A DNA stretch of 59,243 nt from Candidatus Cybelea sp. (GTDB lineage Bacteria > Vulcanimicrobiota > Vulcanimicrobiia > Vulcanimicrobiales > Vulcanimicrobiaceae). Under the pieces are notes generated by a model. It made no database searches. It was not told where the DNA came from and saw only the letters and a program-made list of their open reading frames with translations. The stretch is from assembly GCA_036489315.1 (NCBI GenBank), contig DASXFZ010000045.1:1-59243 (forward strand), written 5' to 3'. How positions within the stretch are numbered: position 1 is the first letter of the stretch; each line of letters begins with the position of its first letter. Made by a program: the position numbers and the translations under genes. Positions 1-9,699 of this stretch are shown piece after piece.

Positions 1-633
1 GATCCGATTCGCTGGGTGGCGGTGCATCGCAAGCACCACGCGCACGCCGATCAAGAGGGCGATCCCCACGACATCCATGGCGGATTTAGATGGGCGCACA
101 TGGACTGGGTCTACCGGCACAACATCGCGCTTCCGACCGACGAAGAAACCCTCCACTTCGCACCCGAGCTGCGTACCGAACCGTTCTATCGCGCCCTTCA
201 ATATCTCAACATTCCACTTCAGGTCGCGCTCGGCGTGGGGCTCTTTGCGATCGGCGGATGGCCGTGGGTGATTTGGGGCATTTTCGTCCGGTTGGTGATC
301 AGCTATCATTCGACGTGGCTGGTGAATAGCGCGTCTCATATGCTCGGCTATCGCACGTATCCGACTTCAGACAAATCGACGAACTGCTGGTGGGTAGCGA
401 TCATCTCCTGGGGCGAAGGCTGGCACAACAATCATCACGCATTTCCGTTTTCAGCGCGTCACGGGCTGCGCTGGTATGAGATCGATTTGACGTGGTGGCA
501 CGTTCGGGCCCTTGCATTTTTGCGACTTGCCGATCGGGTCAAGATCCCAAGCAAGTCGATGCAGCGGCTCCGCCAAGCCGCGCACGGCGCGTCACATCCG
601 CAATTGATCACCGACGTTGCAGCCCTTTCGTAA
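1..633 (+). CDS. Fatty acid desaturase (C-terminal part; 5' end outside window)
   Basis: The reading frame is open from base 1, so the gene begins upstream and only about 210 residues are visible. Two of the three histidine boxes of membrane di-iron desaturases are present: HRKHH (bases 22-36) and HNNHH (bases 424-438), which sits in the typical WHNNHHAFP context. The first box, HxxxxH, should lie before the window. Hydrophobic segments occur around bases 205-330, followed by a conserved-looking NSASHMLG stretch. The family introduces a cis double bond into an acyl chain at the cytoplasmic membrane using O2 and an electron donor. The delta-9 acyl-CoA/acyl-lipid type fits best, but regiospecificity cannot be read from the sequence. 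The tail after residue 190 is short and polar. Confidence 0.93.
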   Translation, partial: DPIRWVAVHRKHHAHADQEGDPHDIHGGFRWAHMDWVYRHNIALPTDEETLHFAPELRTEPFYRALQYLNIPLQVALGVGLFAIGGWPWVIWGIFVRLVISYHSTWLVNSASHMLGYRTYPTSDKSTNCWWVAIISWGEGWHNNHHAFPFSARHGLRWYEIDLTWWHVRALAFLRLADRVKIPSKSMQRLRQAAHGASHPQLITDVAALS

Positions 634-788
634 CGCCGTCCTTTCGTCTGCAGGAGACTTTGAGTCCACGACGCATCAACTTGTCCCGCTACAAAATGGG
701 GCTGGAAGCGGCCCGTGGTGATCTCGGCGTCTCTGCGGGCTCTTTTCATTGCCGGCGCTGCAACCTTTTGCCGCGTCGAGGCTGTTAA

Positions 789-1178
789 ATGTCGGTGAAA
801 CTAAGTGATGGTTCGGCGGTGGCCGTTCTTGAAATCAAGGCCGAGCGCGACGTCAAGGGTGCTTCCGACCTTTCCGATTCGATCTACGGCGGTTATACCA
901 ACGGTCGCGGAGAGATCACTCTCTTCGGAAAAGATCTTGCGTATCGCGTCGACCTCAAGAAGCAGACCCTGCAGTTGCGACCGCGGCTGAACTTTGGCGC
1001 GCAGGCTCGTTACGACGCAACCGATGCCGGGGAACCCTTCTGCTTCGGGAACAAAACTTTTCATCGTTTGAGCGAGCAGCAAATTGCCGACGTGTGCGGA
1101 TTCGGGTGCTTTAGGGTTACGGTTCGGCAGTTGCCGTTTTGGCTGGCGGCCTCAGCAACGCCCGATCGGTCCGCATAG
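789..1178 (+). CDS. Hypothetical protein
   Basis: A 129-residue ORF that I do not recognise. Codon third positions over roughly the first 90 codons look like the neighbouring real genes, and the protein has a plausible alternation of beta-prone and charged segments (GGYTNGRGEITLFGKD), so at least that part looks coding. The last 30 residues are less convincing. There is no clear Shine-Dalgarno before the ATG, which directly follows an in-frame TAA at 786-788. No signal peptide or membrane segment is visible. The 155 bases between the desaturase and this ORF hold nothing recognisable. If this ORF is not real, 634-1228 is an unassigned gap of about 600 bases or an old gene remnant. Confidence 0.4.
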   Translation: MSVKLSDGSAVAVLEIKAERDVKGASDLSDSIYGGYTNGRGEITLFGKDLAYRVDLKKQTLQLRPRLNFGAQARYDATDAGEPFCFGNKTFHRLSEQQIADVCGFGCFRVTVRQLPFWLAASATPDRSA

Positions 1179-1228
1179 CCTGTTGCTCTAGCGGCACCGC
1201 GGCAGTCGCTGCAGCCGCCAAGTTTGTG

Positions 1229-2137
1229 TCAAACGACCGGTGCAGTCTCGAAGTAATGCCCACGATCGAGATCTTCGAGGAGTTTCGAGTGCTCTGGATG
1301 CCACTCGACCAGCTGCTGCGTTCGCGCACTCGAGGCGGGAATGTCCAGCGAAGCGAAGCGTGCAAACCAGCCAAAGTGGGCAACGGCCTCTTCCGCAGAT
1401 TTCGACACGACGGGCACGTTTAAGTGCCGGCCGATTACATCGGCGATCTCCCGGAACGGGACACCCTCGTCGCCGACTCCATGATAGCGTGCCCCCGCCG
1501 TACCTCTCTCGAGCGCCAGCCTAAAAAGGTGCGCTGCGTCAAGGCGATGTACTGCCGCCCAGCGGTTTTGCCCGTCACCGACGTACGCGGAGATGCCCTT
1601 TTCGCGTGCGATGCCGATAAGCAGCGGAATGAATCCGTGATCGCCGTCGCCGTGAACGGAAGGTGGAAGTCGGACGGCCGAGGCCCCAACACCGTGCGAG
1701 ACCATTTCGAGAGCCGTCTCTTCGGATACGCGAGGCCACCCCGGACGTAGAGCTGGATCGGGCGTGTCCTCTTCGGTCGCCATGCGGCCCGGCGCGACCA
1801 GCGCCGTGCCGGACGTCACCAATAGAGGACGATTCGAGTTGCCAAGCGCTTCGCCGAGCGTCACGATGGCGACCCGGTCCGTCTCCGCCGCCGCCGGGAT
1901 GTTCGTAAAATCGTGAATGAAGGCGGTGTGGATGACGGCGTCCGAGGCGCGCGCCCCGCTGCGCAGAGTATCGAGCTCCTCAAGCGAACCGCGATGGGCT
2001 TCGGCGCCCGCGGCAACGAGCGCCTTGGCAGAACGATCCGAGCGAGCGAGGCCGAGAACTCGATGGCCCGCGCCGATCAGTTCCCCGACGATGGCGGAGC
2101 CGACGAAGCCGGTTGCTCCCGTAACGAAGACACGCAT
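1229..2137 (-). CDS. SDR-family NAD(P)-dependent epimerase/dehydratase-like oxidoreductase
   Basis: 302 residues, the length of an extended short-chain dehydrogenase. The N-terminus has the Rossmann dinucleotide motif GATGFVG (residues 7-13) after a short beta strand, and the sequence resembles the NmrA/epimerase branch often annotated as SDR family oxidoreductase. The substrate is not identifiable. The ATG at 2137 is preceded on its strand by AAGGA about 11 bases upstream. It is divergent from a TetR regulator at 2263, and the 125-bp spacer holds two near-identical 17-bp operator sites around a good promoter for this gene, so TetR-controlled expression is likely. Such SDR/TetR pairs commonly respond to a small lipophilic compound (family knowledge). 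The specific inducer is unknown. Confidence 0.9.
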   Translation of the reverse strand: MRVFVTGATGFVGSAIVGELIGAGHRVLGLARSDRSAKALVAAGAEAHRGSLEELDTLRSGARASDAVIHTAFIHDFTNIPAAAETDRVAIVTLGEALGNSNRPLLVTSGTALVAPGRMATEEDTPDPALRPGWPRVSEETALEMVSHGVGASAVRLPPSVHGDGDHGFIPLLIGIAREKGISAYVGDGQNRWAAVHRLDAAHLFRLALERGTAGARYHGVGDEGVPFREIADVIGRHLNVPVVSKSAEEAVAHFGWFARFASLDIPASSARTQQLVEWHPEHSKLLEDLDRGHYFETAPVV

Positions 2138-2193
2138 AAGACAAATTTCCTTCTTGGAGGAGTCCCAGCGACCGAGCGCCGGAGACTGCTGTG

Positions 2194-2243
2194 ATGTCAG
2201 CTACTGACATAACTAGTATAGCATCGATGTCAATCACTGTCAT
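2194..2243. promoter_or_regulatory. Paired TetR-type operators overlapping the SDR promoter
   Basis: Site 1 (2194-2210) is ATGTCAG-CTA-CTGACAT, a perfect 7+7 inverted repeat. Site 2 (2227-2243) is ATGTCAATCACTGTCAT, the same consensus ATGTCA-N4-CTGWCAT with a weaker dyad. Their starts are 33 bp apart, about three helical turns. On the minus strand a promoter can be placed between them: ATGACA (2243-2238), 17-bp spacer, TATACT (2220-2215). Site 2 then covers the -35 element and site 1 covers the transcription start. On the plus strand TGTCAA (2228-2233), 17 bp and TAGACT (2251-2256) could drive tetR, ending only 6 bases before its GTG. The sites are seen directly; that the adjacent TetR binds them is inferred. 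Confidence 0.7.
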
Positions 2244-2262
2244 CGCGTGGTAGACTGGCAAG

Positions 2263-2826
2263 GTGACTAGATGGAAGCCCGATGCGCCGGGCCGTCTCGC
2301 GGAGGCGGCGCTCGAGCTCTATGGCGAGCGCGGATTTGCTCAGGTAACGGTCTCCGAGATCGCCCAGCGTGCCGGACTTACCGAGCGAACGTTCTTCCGT
2401 CACTTTGCGGACAAGCGCGAGGTGCTCTTCTCCGGTGCGAGCGCACTCGAAGAGCGCATCATGACCGCCCTCGCCGGCGCACCGCCTGGCCTGGGCGCAA
2501 TTGATGCGGTCGGTCTGGCCATGGAGGCCGGTGCCGGCTTACTTCAGGATCGACGTCATCTCGCTCGGCAGCGTCAAGCGATCATTGCGGCAAATGCCGA
2601 GCTGCAGGAACGCGAGCGCATCAAGCTTGCATCGCTCGCCGCGGCGCTTGCGGACGGCCTGCGACGGCGAGGCGTTCCAGATCCGGGGGCCGGTCTGGCC
2701 GCAGAAATGGGGATCGCCGTGTTCAGAATTGCGTTCGAGCGCTGGATCGAGGAAAACGACCGGAGCGACTTTTCACAGATCATCAGGGAATCGCTGAACG
2801 AACTGAAAGTAATCGCGCGCAGCTGA
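2263..2826 (+). CDS. TetR/AcrR-family transcriptional regulator
   Basis: 187 residues. The N-terminal helix-turn-helix is clear: ALELYGERGFAQVTVSEIA followed by GLTERTFFRHFADKREVL (residues 15-55), the TetR signature. The C-terminal ligand domain is short and unclassifiable, ending with an amphipathic helix. The GTG start at 2263 has no properly spaced Shine-Dalgarno; a possible -10 (TAGACT) ends 6 bases upstream, so the transcript may be leaderless. Divergent from the SDR gene and most likely its repressor through the two 17-bp operators in the spacer, with probable autoregulation. Its stop codon lies inside the first copy of a 19-bp tandem repeat, which is followed by a strong hairpin. Confidence 0.93.
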   Translation: MTRWKPDAPGRLAEAALELYGERGFAQVTVSEIAQRAGLTERTFFRHFADKREVLFSGASALEERIMTALAGAPPGLGAIDAVGLAMEAGAGLLQDRRHLARQRQAIIAANAELQERERIKLASLAAALADGLRRRGVPDPGAGLAAEMGIAVFRIAFERWIEENDRSDFSQIIRESLNELKVIARS

Positions 2827-2857
2827 CTTCAGTAACTGCAGCTGACTTCAGCAACTG
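2820..2857. repeat. 19-bp tandem duplication over the tetR stop codon
   Basis: CAGCTGACTTCAGTAACTG (2820-2838) is followed at once by the same unit with one change, T to C (2839-2857). The tetR stop TGA (2824-2826) lies in the first unit and the second unit carries a copy of it. It looks like a recent local duplication with no obvious function. Confidence 0.85.
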
Positions 2858-2860
2858 AGG

Positions 2861-2890
2861 AAGGCGGCGTGCCGCACGACACGCCGCCTT
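2861..2890. terminator. Hairpin between convergent tetR and katG
   Basis: AAGGCGGCGTG (2861-2871), 8-base loop, CACGCCGCCTT (2880-2890): an 11-bp perfect stem. It sits exactly between the 3' ends of two convergent genes. It begins with AA and ends with TT but has no long T tract on either side, so a bidirectional terminator is likely but not certain. Confidence 0.7.
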
Positions 2891-2912
2891 CGCGTTTCGG
2901 CAGTTCTGGAAG

Positions 2913-5126
<2,214 letters not shown>

Positions 5127-5254
5127 CTAACTTCTCCGATCCAAGAAAAAGTGATAAGTAATCCGCTGCGCCCAGCCCGTCACGGATCTCGCGGGCAGGT
5201 AGGCGTTCGAGTGCTAGACGGCGGGGTGCGGTCGAAGGTCCCGTGGGCGGAGGC

Positions 5255-5281
5255 TTTGAAAGTGAATGTCACTCTCATAAT
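5255..5281. promoter_or_regulatory. Candidate operator/promoter between katG and the PerR-like gene
   Basis: An inverted repeat AGTGA-atg-TCACT (5261-5273), flanked by GA/TC that extend the dyad imperfectly, lies just upstream of CATAAT (5276-5281), a possible -10 for the regulator; TTTGAA (5255-5260) is a weak -35 with short spacing. The placement between promoter elements suits an operator. The repeat does not match the AT-rich classical PerR box, so assignment to the adjacent Fur-family protein is tentative. Confidence 0.35.
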
Positions 5282-5342
5282 GGGCAGGATACTGCCGCAA
5301 GCTGCCGCCGTCAATAGGCAGACGGCGACGGAAAAGGACGAG

Positions 5343-5762
5343 ATGATGGGGGACATTATGGCGCCATCCGTGCAGGGGTCGCTGCCGAAAAATTACCGGC
5401 TGATTTACGACATCGTTGCCGAGAGCGGGATCGGGCGCCACCTTACTTCTTCGCAAATCTTTGCAAAGGCTCTCAAGCGCAGGCCAGGCATCGGATTCTC
5501 TACCGTCTATCGGGGCCTCGAGCGCCTGCGCGACCTTGGACTGGTCTCCGAGCTCCACCTTCCCGGCGCAGACGCCGCGACCTACGAGCCGGCGGGACCG
5601 CGGCACGCTCACTTTCGCTGCACGCACTGCGGCGGAATCGAAGATGTAGCCTACGCAATTCCCGCACGTACGCTCAAGTTGCTCGGGTTGCGGCACGGTT
5701 TCAACATTAAGAGCGAACGAATAACCTTCGAAGGGCAGTGCGCGGCCTGCGCCCCCTCCTGA
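5343..5762 (+). CDS. Fur-family regulator, PerR-like
   Basis: 139 residues from the first of two adjacent ATG codons (5343, 5346); AAGGA at 5334-5338 fits either. A third ATG at 5358 has a GGGGGA just upstream and would give 134 residues. The N-terminal winged helix (LTSSQIFAKAL...GIGFSTVYRGLERLRDLGLV, residues 38-75) and the dimerisation half with two CxxC pairs (CTHC and CAAC), the structural zinc site, are typical of Fur/PerR. The stretch HAHFRCTHCG is the usual metal-binding region. Divergence from katG points to peroxide sensing (PerR role) rather than iron (Fur) or zinc (Zur), but this cannot be proved from sequence. Residue-level assignment of the regulatory metal site needs an alignment. 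Confidence 0.9.
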   Translation: MMGDIMAPSVQGSLPKNYRLIYDIVAESGIGRHLTSSQIFAKALKRRPGIGFSTVYRGLERLRDLGLVSELHLPGADAATYEPAGPRHAHFRCTHCGGIEDVAYAIPARTLKLLGLRHGFNIKSERITFEGQCAACAPS

Positions 5763-5875
5763 GAATCGCCTCAGAATGACCACGCAATTTCATACGAACT
5801 AACCTCCGCACTTAAGGAAGCCTTCAGCTTTGCATGGTACGGTTAGCTCCGTCAAAGTGACAGTCGCAACAACGA

Positions 5876-5903
5876 GGGGGGACCGTCTGCACATGGTCCC
5901 CCT
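5876..5903. terminator. GC-rich stem-loop upstream of the MscS gene
   Basis: GGGGGACC (5877-5884), 10-base loop, GGTCCCCC (5895-5902), extendable by one G-U pair and followed by TTTCC. It lies in a 231-bp spacer between the PerR-like gene and the MscS gene, both on the plus strand, so a weak terminator of the regulator transcript is the simplest reading. A 5' leader structure of the MscS mRNA is the alternative. Confidence 0.45.
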
Positions 5904-5993
5904 TTCCGTGCAACTCTCTGGGACAAGCACGGTCGCTGCGCGCGACGAAAAGATCGAGGCGACTACGGTTCGTTCGCGAAGTGCACGGACTCG

Positions 5994-7655
5994 GTGCTGA
6001 AGCTTTTCTTCGTGCTGGCCGCAGTCACGGGCGCCCCAGTGCTCGCGCAAGTGCCGGGGGTGCCGCTTGGAATCCCGGGCTACACCGCGACGGCGTCACC
6101 GTGGGGATTTCCGATCAAACGGGTCAACAATCTCGATACCGCGCCGATTTTTTTCGAAGGTCAGCGCCTCTTCGTGGTTGCAGCGCCGGCAGCGCCCGCC
6201 GACGCCCCCGTCCCACCGATCGTGCAGCGTGTCGATACGATCAACGACAATTTGCAGCGCATCGTACCCGCGGCGGTAAGCCTGGGAAATAGGCCGGCAT
6301 CGCACTTCGATCCTAAGACCTTCAAAGTGAGCATCGGCAGCGAGAACGGCTATCCGACGCTCTATGCAACGGACGGCTCGAGGCGCGAAGTGGCGCCGAT
6401 CATGACGCTGACCGAGCCCGACGCCACGCTGAACTCGATGTCGAAGAACGATCTGGCGGTGCAGTGGCAGGGCGTGCTCGAAGCCGCACTCGGGCGGGCC
6501 CTGTTGACGGCGGAGCCGCAGTATTTTGCTTCGCAGCTTCGCAGACTGCCCTTCGTTATTCTCGGCGGCCTTCTCGCCACAGTGCTTCTGATCGTACTTC
6601 GCCGGCGCTTGCGCCGCCGCAACGATGTGCTCGACGCTGCCGCCGAATCGGTCGATCCGCACGAAACCAGCGACTCTGCAGGCGCCAAAAATCTGCGCAT
6701 CGAGCGATCGATCGTTTCGGGAGGACTGCGCCTGTCGAGCGCGGCGCTGCTGGCGATGTGGGCCGTGATCGTCCTTTGGGTGCTCGGCATCCTCCCGTCG
6801 ACGCACGCGCTCGCCAACCAGCTGACGACACGATCGATCCGTGTCGTCGTGGTTTGGCTGATCCTTGCCCTCTTGGATCGCTTGCTCAACGTCGCCATCG
6901 TCCGCGTTGCCGACAACTGGGAATCGAGCCTCTTTGCGACTCCTGGTGAACGCGCGCGCTTGACGCTTCGGCGCCCGACCGTCGTACGGGCAATCGAGAA
7001 CCTCAAGTCGATCGTTCTCTGGGCGATCGCGATCCTCGCCACCCTCTCCGTACTTTCCATTTCCCCAGCCTCGGTTCTAACGATCGGCGCGGTGATCGCC
7101 TTCGCGCTCTCGTTTGCGACGCAGAGCCTCATCAAAGACTATCTCAACGGCTTCTTGATTCTCGCCGAGGATCAGTTTGCGATCGGCGACGTCGTCACGA
7201 TCAACGGCTTCAGCGGTAACGTCGAAGACTTGACCCTACGGATCACGCGACTGCGCACCGACGACGGCCGGCTGGTCACGATCCCCAACAGCTCGGTCGT
7301 CGCGGTCGAAAATCAGACGCGCCTGTGGTCGCGAATCGACTACCGCGTCGCGGTTGCTGCCTCGAGCGACATCACGCGAGCCATCGAAGTTTTGACGGCA
7401 ACCCTCGACCAGATCGCGGCAGACCCCGGCTGGAACAAGACCATCGTCGAACCGCCGCAAATGCTCGGCGTCGACGCGGTTTCACACGCCGGCATCGTAC
7501 TGCGCGCCTGGATTAAGACGTTGCCTGCGCAGAAGGCGGCACTCACCCGCGAGATCAACCAGCGCGTGAGCGAGGCGTTCCGAAAGGAGAACATCTCGCT
7601 TGGCGTTCCGCAGTCGGTGGTCTTGCAGGCGCAAGTTCAGCCGGAGACTCAGTAG
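5994..7655 (+). CDS. MscS-family mechanosensitive channel with periplasmic N-domain
   Basis: 553 residues. A signal peptide (residues 1-19, LKLFFVLAAVTGAPVLAQ) is followed by a periplasmic region of about 160 residues. About five hydrophobic segments then start near residue 180 (VILGGLLATVLLIVL). The MscS core begins around residue 340, with the glycine/alanine-rich pore helix (ASVLTIGAVIAFALSFATQ) and the beta-domain signature (FAIGDVVTINGFSGNVEDL, then VTIPNSSV). The family opens on membrane tension to release solutes during osmotic downshift. The GTG at 5994 was chosen because it opens the signal peptide directly; its Shine-Dalgarno is weak. The stop is immediately followed by the GTG of the HAD gene, so the two are co-transcribed. 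Confidence 0.92.
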   Translation: MLKLFFVLAAVTGAPVLAQVPGVPLGIPGYTATASPWGFPIKRVNNLDTAPIFFEGQRLFVVAAPAAPADAPVPPIVQRVDTINDNLQRIVPAAVSLGNRPASHFDPKTFKVSIGSENGYPTLYATDGSRREVAPIMTLTEPDATLNSMSKNDLAVQWQGVLEAALGRALLTAEPQYFASQLRRLPFVILGGLLATVLLIVLRRRLRRRNDVLDAAAESVDPHETSDSAGAKNLRIERSIVSGGLRLSSAALLAMWAVIVLWVLGILPSTHALANQLTTRSIRVVVVWLILALLDRLLNVAIVRVADNWESSLFATPGERARLTLRRPTVVRAIENLKSIVLWAIAILATLSVLSISPASVLTIGAVIAFALSFATQSLIKDYLNGFLILAEDQFAIGDVVTINGFSGNVEDLTLRITRLRTDDGRLVTIPNSSVVAVENQTRLWSRIDYRVAVAASSDITRAIEVLTATLDQIAADPGWNKTIVEPPQMLGVDAVSHAGIVLRAWIKTLPAQKAALTREINQRVSEAFRKENISLGVPQSVVLQAQVQPETQ

Positions 7656-8309
7656 GTGATTAGCGTGGTCTTCGATCTCGACGGGACGCTCGTCGAGACC
7701 GAGCAAGTCTGGCGGGACGTGCGCCGCGACTTCGTCATCGCCCAGGGCGGGCGCTGGCAAGACGGTGCTCAGGCAACGATGATCGGCATGCGCACCAACG
7801 AATGGGCACGCTACATCCGCGCCGATCTCGGCGTCGCGCTCGACGAGTCCGCAATCGCCGACGCGGTGATCGCCGGCGTAATCGCGCGCTTAGAAAACGT
7901 CCCCGTGCTGCCCGGGGCAAGCGAGGCGCTCGATCGTCTCGGCCGAGCATTTCGGCTCGGGCTCGCGACCTCGGCAGCGCTGCCGGTCGCAAACGCGATT
8001 CTCGCTCGGACCGGCTGGCGCGAACGCTTCGCCGTCGTGGTCTCGGCCGACGAGGTCGCCCGCGGAAAGCCCGCGCCGGACGTCTACCTGCGTGCGCTCG
8101 AGTTGCTGAAAACGCCGCCGGATCTTGCTGCAGCCGTCGAAGATTCGGCGAACGGCATTCGCTCGGCTTACAACGCCGGAATGCGCGTCATCGCCGTTCC
8201 GAATCGCGAGTTCGCGCCGGACGCGCAAACGCTTTCGCTGGCCGCGCGCACGATTACGAACCTCGATACGCTCGATGCGGCATTCGTCGGCGCGATGCTG
8301 GGACTCTAG
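7656..8309 (+). CDS. HAD-superfamily hydrolase (phosphoglycolate phosphatase/beta-phosphoglucomutase-like)
   Basis: 217 residues. HAD motif I is FDLDGTLVE (residues 6-14, nucleophile Asp7, acid Asp9); motif II threonine/serine is in LGLATSAALP; motif III lysine is in GKPAPDVYLRAL; motif IV acidic residues are in AAVEDSANGI. A helical cap between motifs I and II makes it a subfamily I HAD. It could dephosphorylate a small sugar phosphate; the substrate is not readable. The GTG start at 7656 directly abuts the TAG of the MscS gene, implying translational coupling. It is convergent with the beta-propeller gene, with a 22-bp gap and no clear terminator hairpin. Confidence 0.9.
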   Translation: MISVVFDLDGTLVETEQVWRDVRRDFVIAQGGRWQDGAQATMIGMRTNEWARYIRADLGVALDESAIADAVIAGVIARLENVPVLPGASEALDRLGRAFRLGLATSAALPVANAILARTGWRERFAVVVSADEVARGKPAPDVYLRALELLKTPPDLAAAVEDSANGIRSAYNAGMRVIAVPNREFAPDAQTLSLAARTITNLDTLDAAFVGAMLGL

Positions 8310-8331
8310 GACCCGGTAGGCTCCTGGGGCT

Positions 8332-8973
8332 TCAGATCTCGAATGAGACGATCTCGTTCTGCTCGCGGTAACTCGTCCACCAGGCTTTGCCGTCAAACGT
8401 CAGCGCGCGCGCCTCGGGATTGAGCACCGCTATCGGAACCGCCTGCGGCGAGGGGAGCCCCACGTCGAGCGTTGCAAGCGTGAGGTTGTCGAACTCTTCG
8501 TCAGCGGAGATCATGTAGAAGTCTCCGTCGCGGACGCCGATTCCGCCGCAACGCGTCGGCAGCGGGATCTCTCGCGCGATCGCTCCGCGTTCGTCGAACG
8601 CAAGGATGCGCCGCAAACCCATCTGCAAGAGATAGAGGGTGCCGTTGTGAGCCGCCAAGTGCGAACCGGTAAAGTCGGGGCACGGCGTCTTGCTCGCGTC
8701 GTCGAATCCCTTGCCCGGTACGAACCGGTAGAAATAACGGTCGTCGTCGGCGCCAATCGAGACCACGACGCGAATCTCGTCACCAAGCACCGCCATCCCG
8801 TACGGTCTGCCGGGCGCCTCGACTTCATCGACGACCTTCCACGTCGCCGGATCGACCGCGTAGATTCTATCGGTATCCCAAGCGCCCACCCAGAGCCTCT
8901 TATCGCGATATGCCAGCGGCTGTGGGCGGCCGCCCGGCGACGCTTTGCGGACGAGTTCTCTAACGTCGTTCAT
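8332..8973 (-). CDS. Beta-propeller-like protein of unknown function
   Basis: 213 residues from the ATG at 8973. The frame continues upstream into the neighbouring gene, but that part reads as a shadow. The protein shows repeated units of the form LWVGAWDTDRIYAVDPATWK, AVLGDEIRVVVS and LYLLQMGLRRILAFDERG, consistent with several blades of an NHL/YncE-like beta-propeller. With 213 residues it would be a short propeller. No signal peptide is visible, unlike its neighbours. It is last in an apparent four-gene run (ATP-grasp, NHL lipoprotein, LolA-like protein, this gene) with a 44-bp gap upstream. No catalytic residues could be assigned. Confidence 0.75.
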   Translation of the reverse strand: MNDVRELVRKASPGGRPQPLAYRDKRLWVGAWDTDRIYAVDPATWKVVDEVEAPGRPYGMAVLGDEIRVVVSIGADDDRYFYRFVPGKGFDDASKTPCPDFTGSHLAAHNGTLYLLQMGLRRILAFDERGAIAREIPLPTRCGGIGVRDGDFYMISADEEFDNLTLATLDVGLPSPQAVPIAVLNPEARALTFDGKAWWTSYREQNEIVSFEI

Positions 8974-9017
8974 GTCTGCCGCAATCGCGCAGCGGGGCAA
9001 AAGGTTGCAGCCGGGCT

Positions 9018-9659
9018 TTACGAAGGATTCGGCGAGGCGAAAACCGAGGGCGAGACCGTCGAATTCGGCCGGTACGTCGCAAACGTCAGCGTTCCGTCGA
9101 CGCTGTATCCGGGAAAGCGGGCGGCAATATTCGTCTTGGCCGGCAGCCGGTATTGACCCACGTTCGTATAGTTCTGATCGAAACTCAGCGATCCGCCGTT
9201 TGAATATGCCCACTGCGCACGAGCGATCAATGACGTCGCGTCGGTGACCGTCAGCGTGATGCTCTTCACCCGGCCGCCCGGCTTCTTCGGAACCGCCGAG
9301 TAGGTCGAAATCGTGCCGTTGTCCTGCAGCGGTGCGATCGTGTACTCCTTCATCGCCTGCTCGTAGCTGGGCGTCTGCGACGCGAGATCCTTGAAGCGGC
9401 TCAACGCGCCGGAGACGTTTTCGAACTCGATCTTGCGCCTCGGGCGAAGATAGTAGACGGTGCCGCTGAAGTTTTTGTGGACCGGAATCAGCACGTGCAG
9501 CGTCGCCGAAAGCTGGACCGACGCGGTGTAGGAATTGAGCGCCGGATTCGGGTCGACGGCGCGACTCAGCAGATCCAGCGATGCGGTCTGCGCAGCGCCG
9601 GCGTGCGGCGCGGTCAGAACGAGTGAGAGGGCGGCTGCAGCCGCGATCGAGATTCTCAT
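9018..9659 (-). CDS. Secreted LolA-like protein
   Basis: 213 residues with a clear signal peptide (MRISIAAAAALSLVLTAPHAGA, cleavage near AGA/AQ). The mature part has the feel of the LolA/LppX fold: a first helix with NSYTASVQLSATLHV, long beta strands and YYLRPRRKIEFENV, as in outer-membrane lipoprotein-sorting-like proteins. It lacks strong diagnostic motifs, so the family call rests on overall pattern. Third gene in the minus-strand run, 40 bp after the NHL lipoprotein. A similar secreted protein is at 12154-12759, so this genome seems to use several. A periplasmic role binding lipid or lipoprotein is an inference. Confidence 0.7.
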   Translation of the reverse strand: MRISIAAAAALSLVLTAPHAGAAQTASLDLLSRAVDPNPALNSYTASVQLSATLHVLIPVHKNFSGTVYYLRPRRKIEFENVSGALSRFKDLASQTPSYEQAMKEYTIAPLQDNGTISTYSAVPKKPGGRVKSITLTVTDATSLIARAQWAYSNGGSLSFDQNYTNVGQYRLPAKTNIAARFPGYSVDGTLTFATYRPNSTVSPSVFASPNPS

Positions 9660-9699
9660 AGCGGCAACTTCTTCGCGGCGAGCGGCCGCCCCCTCGAAC

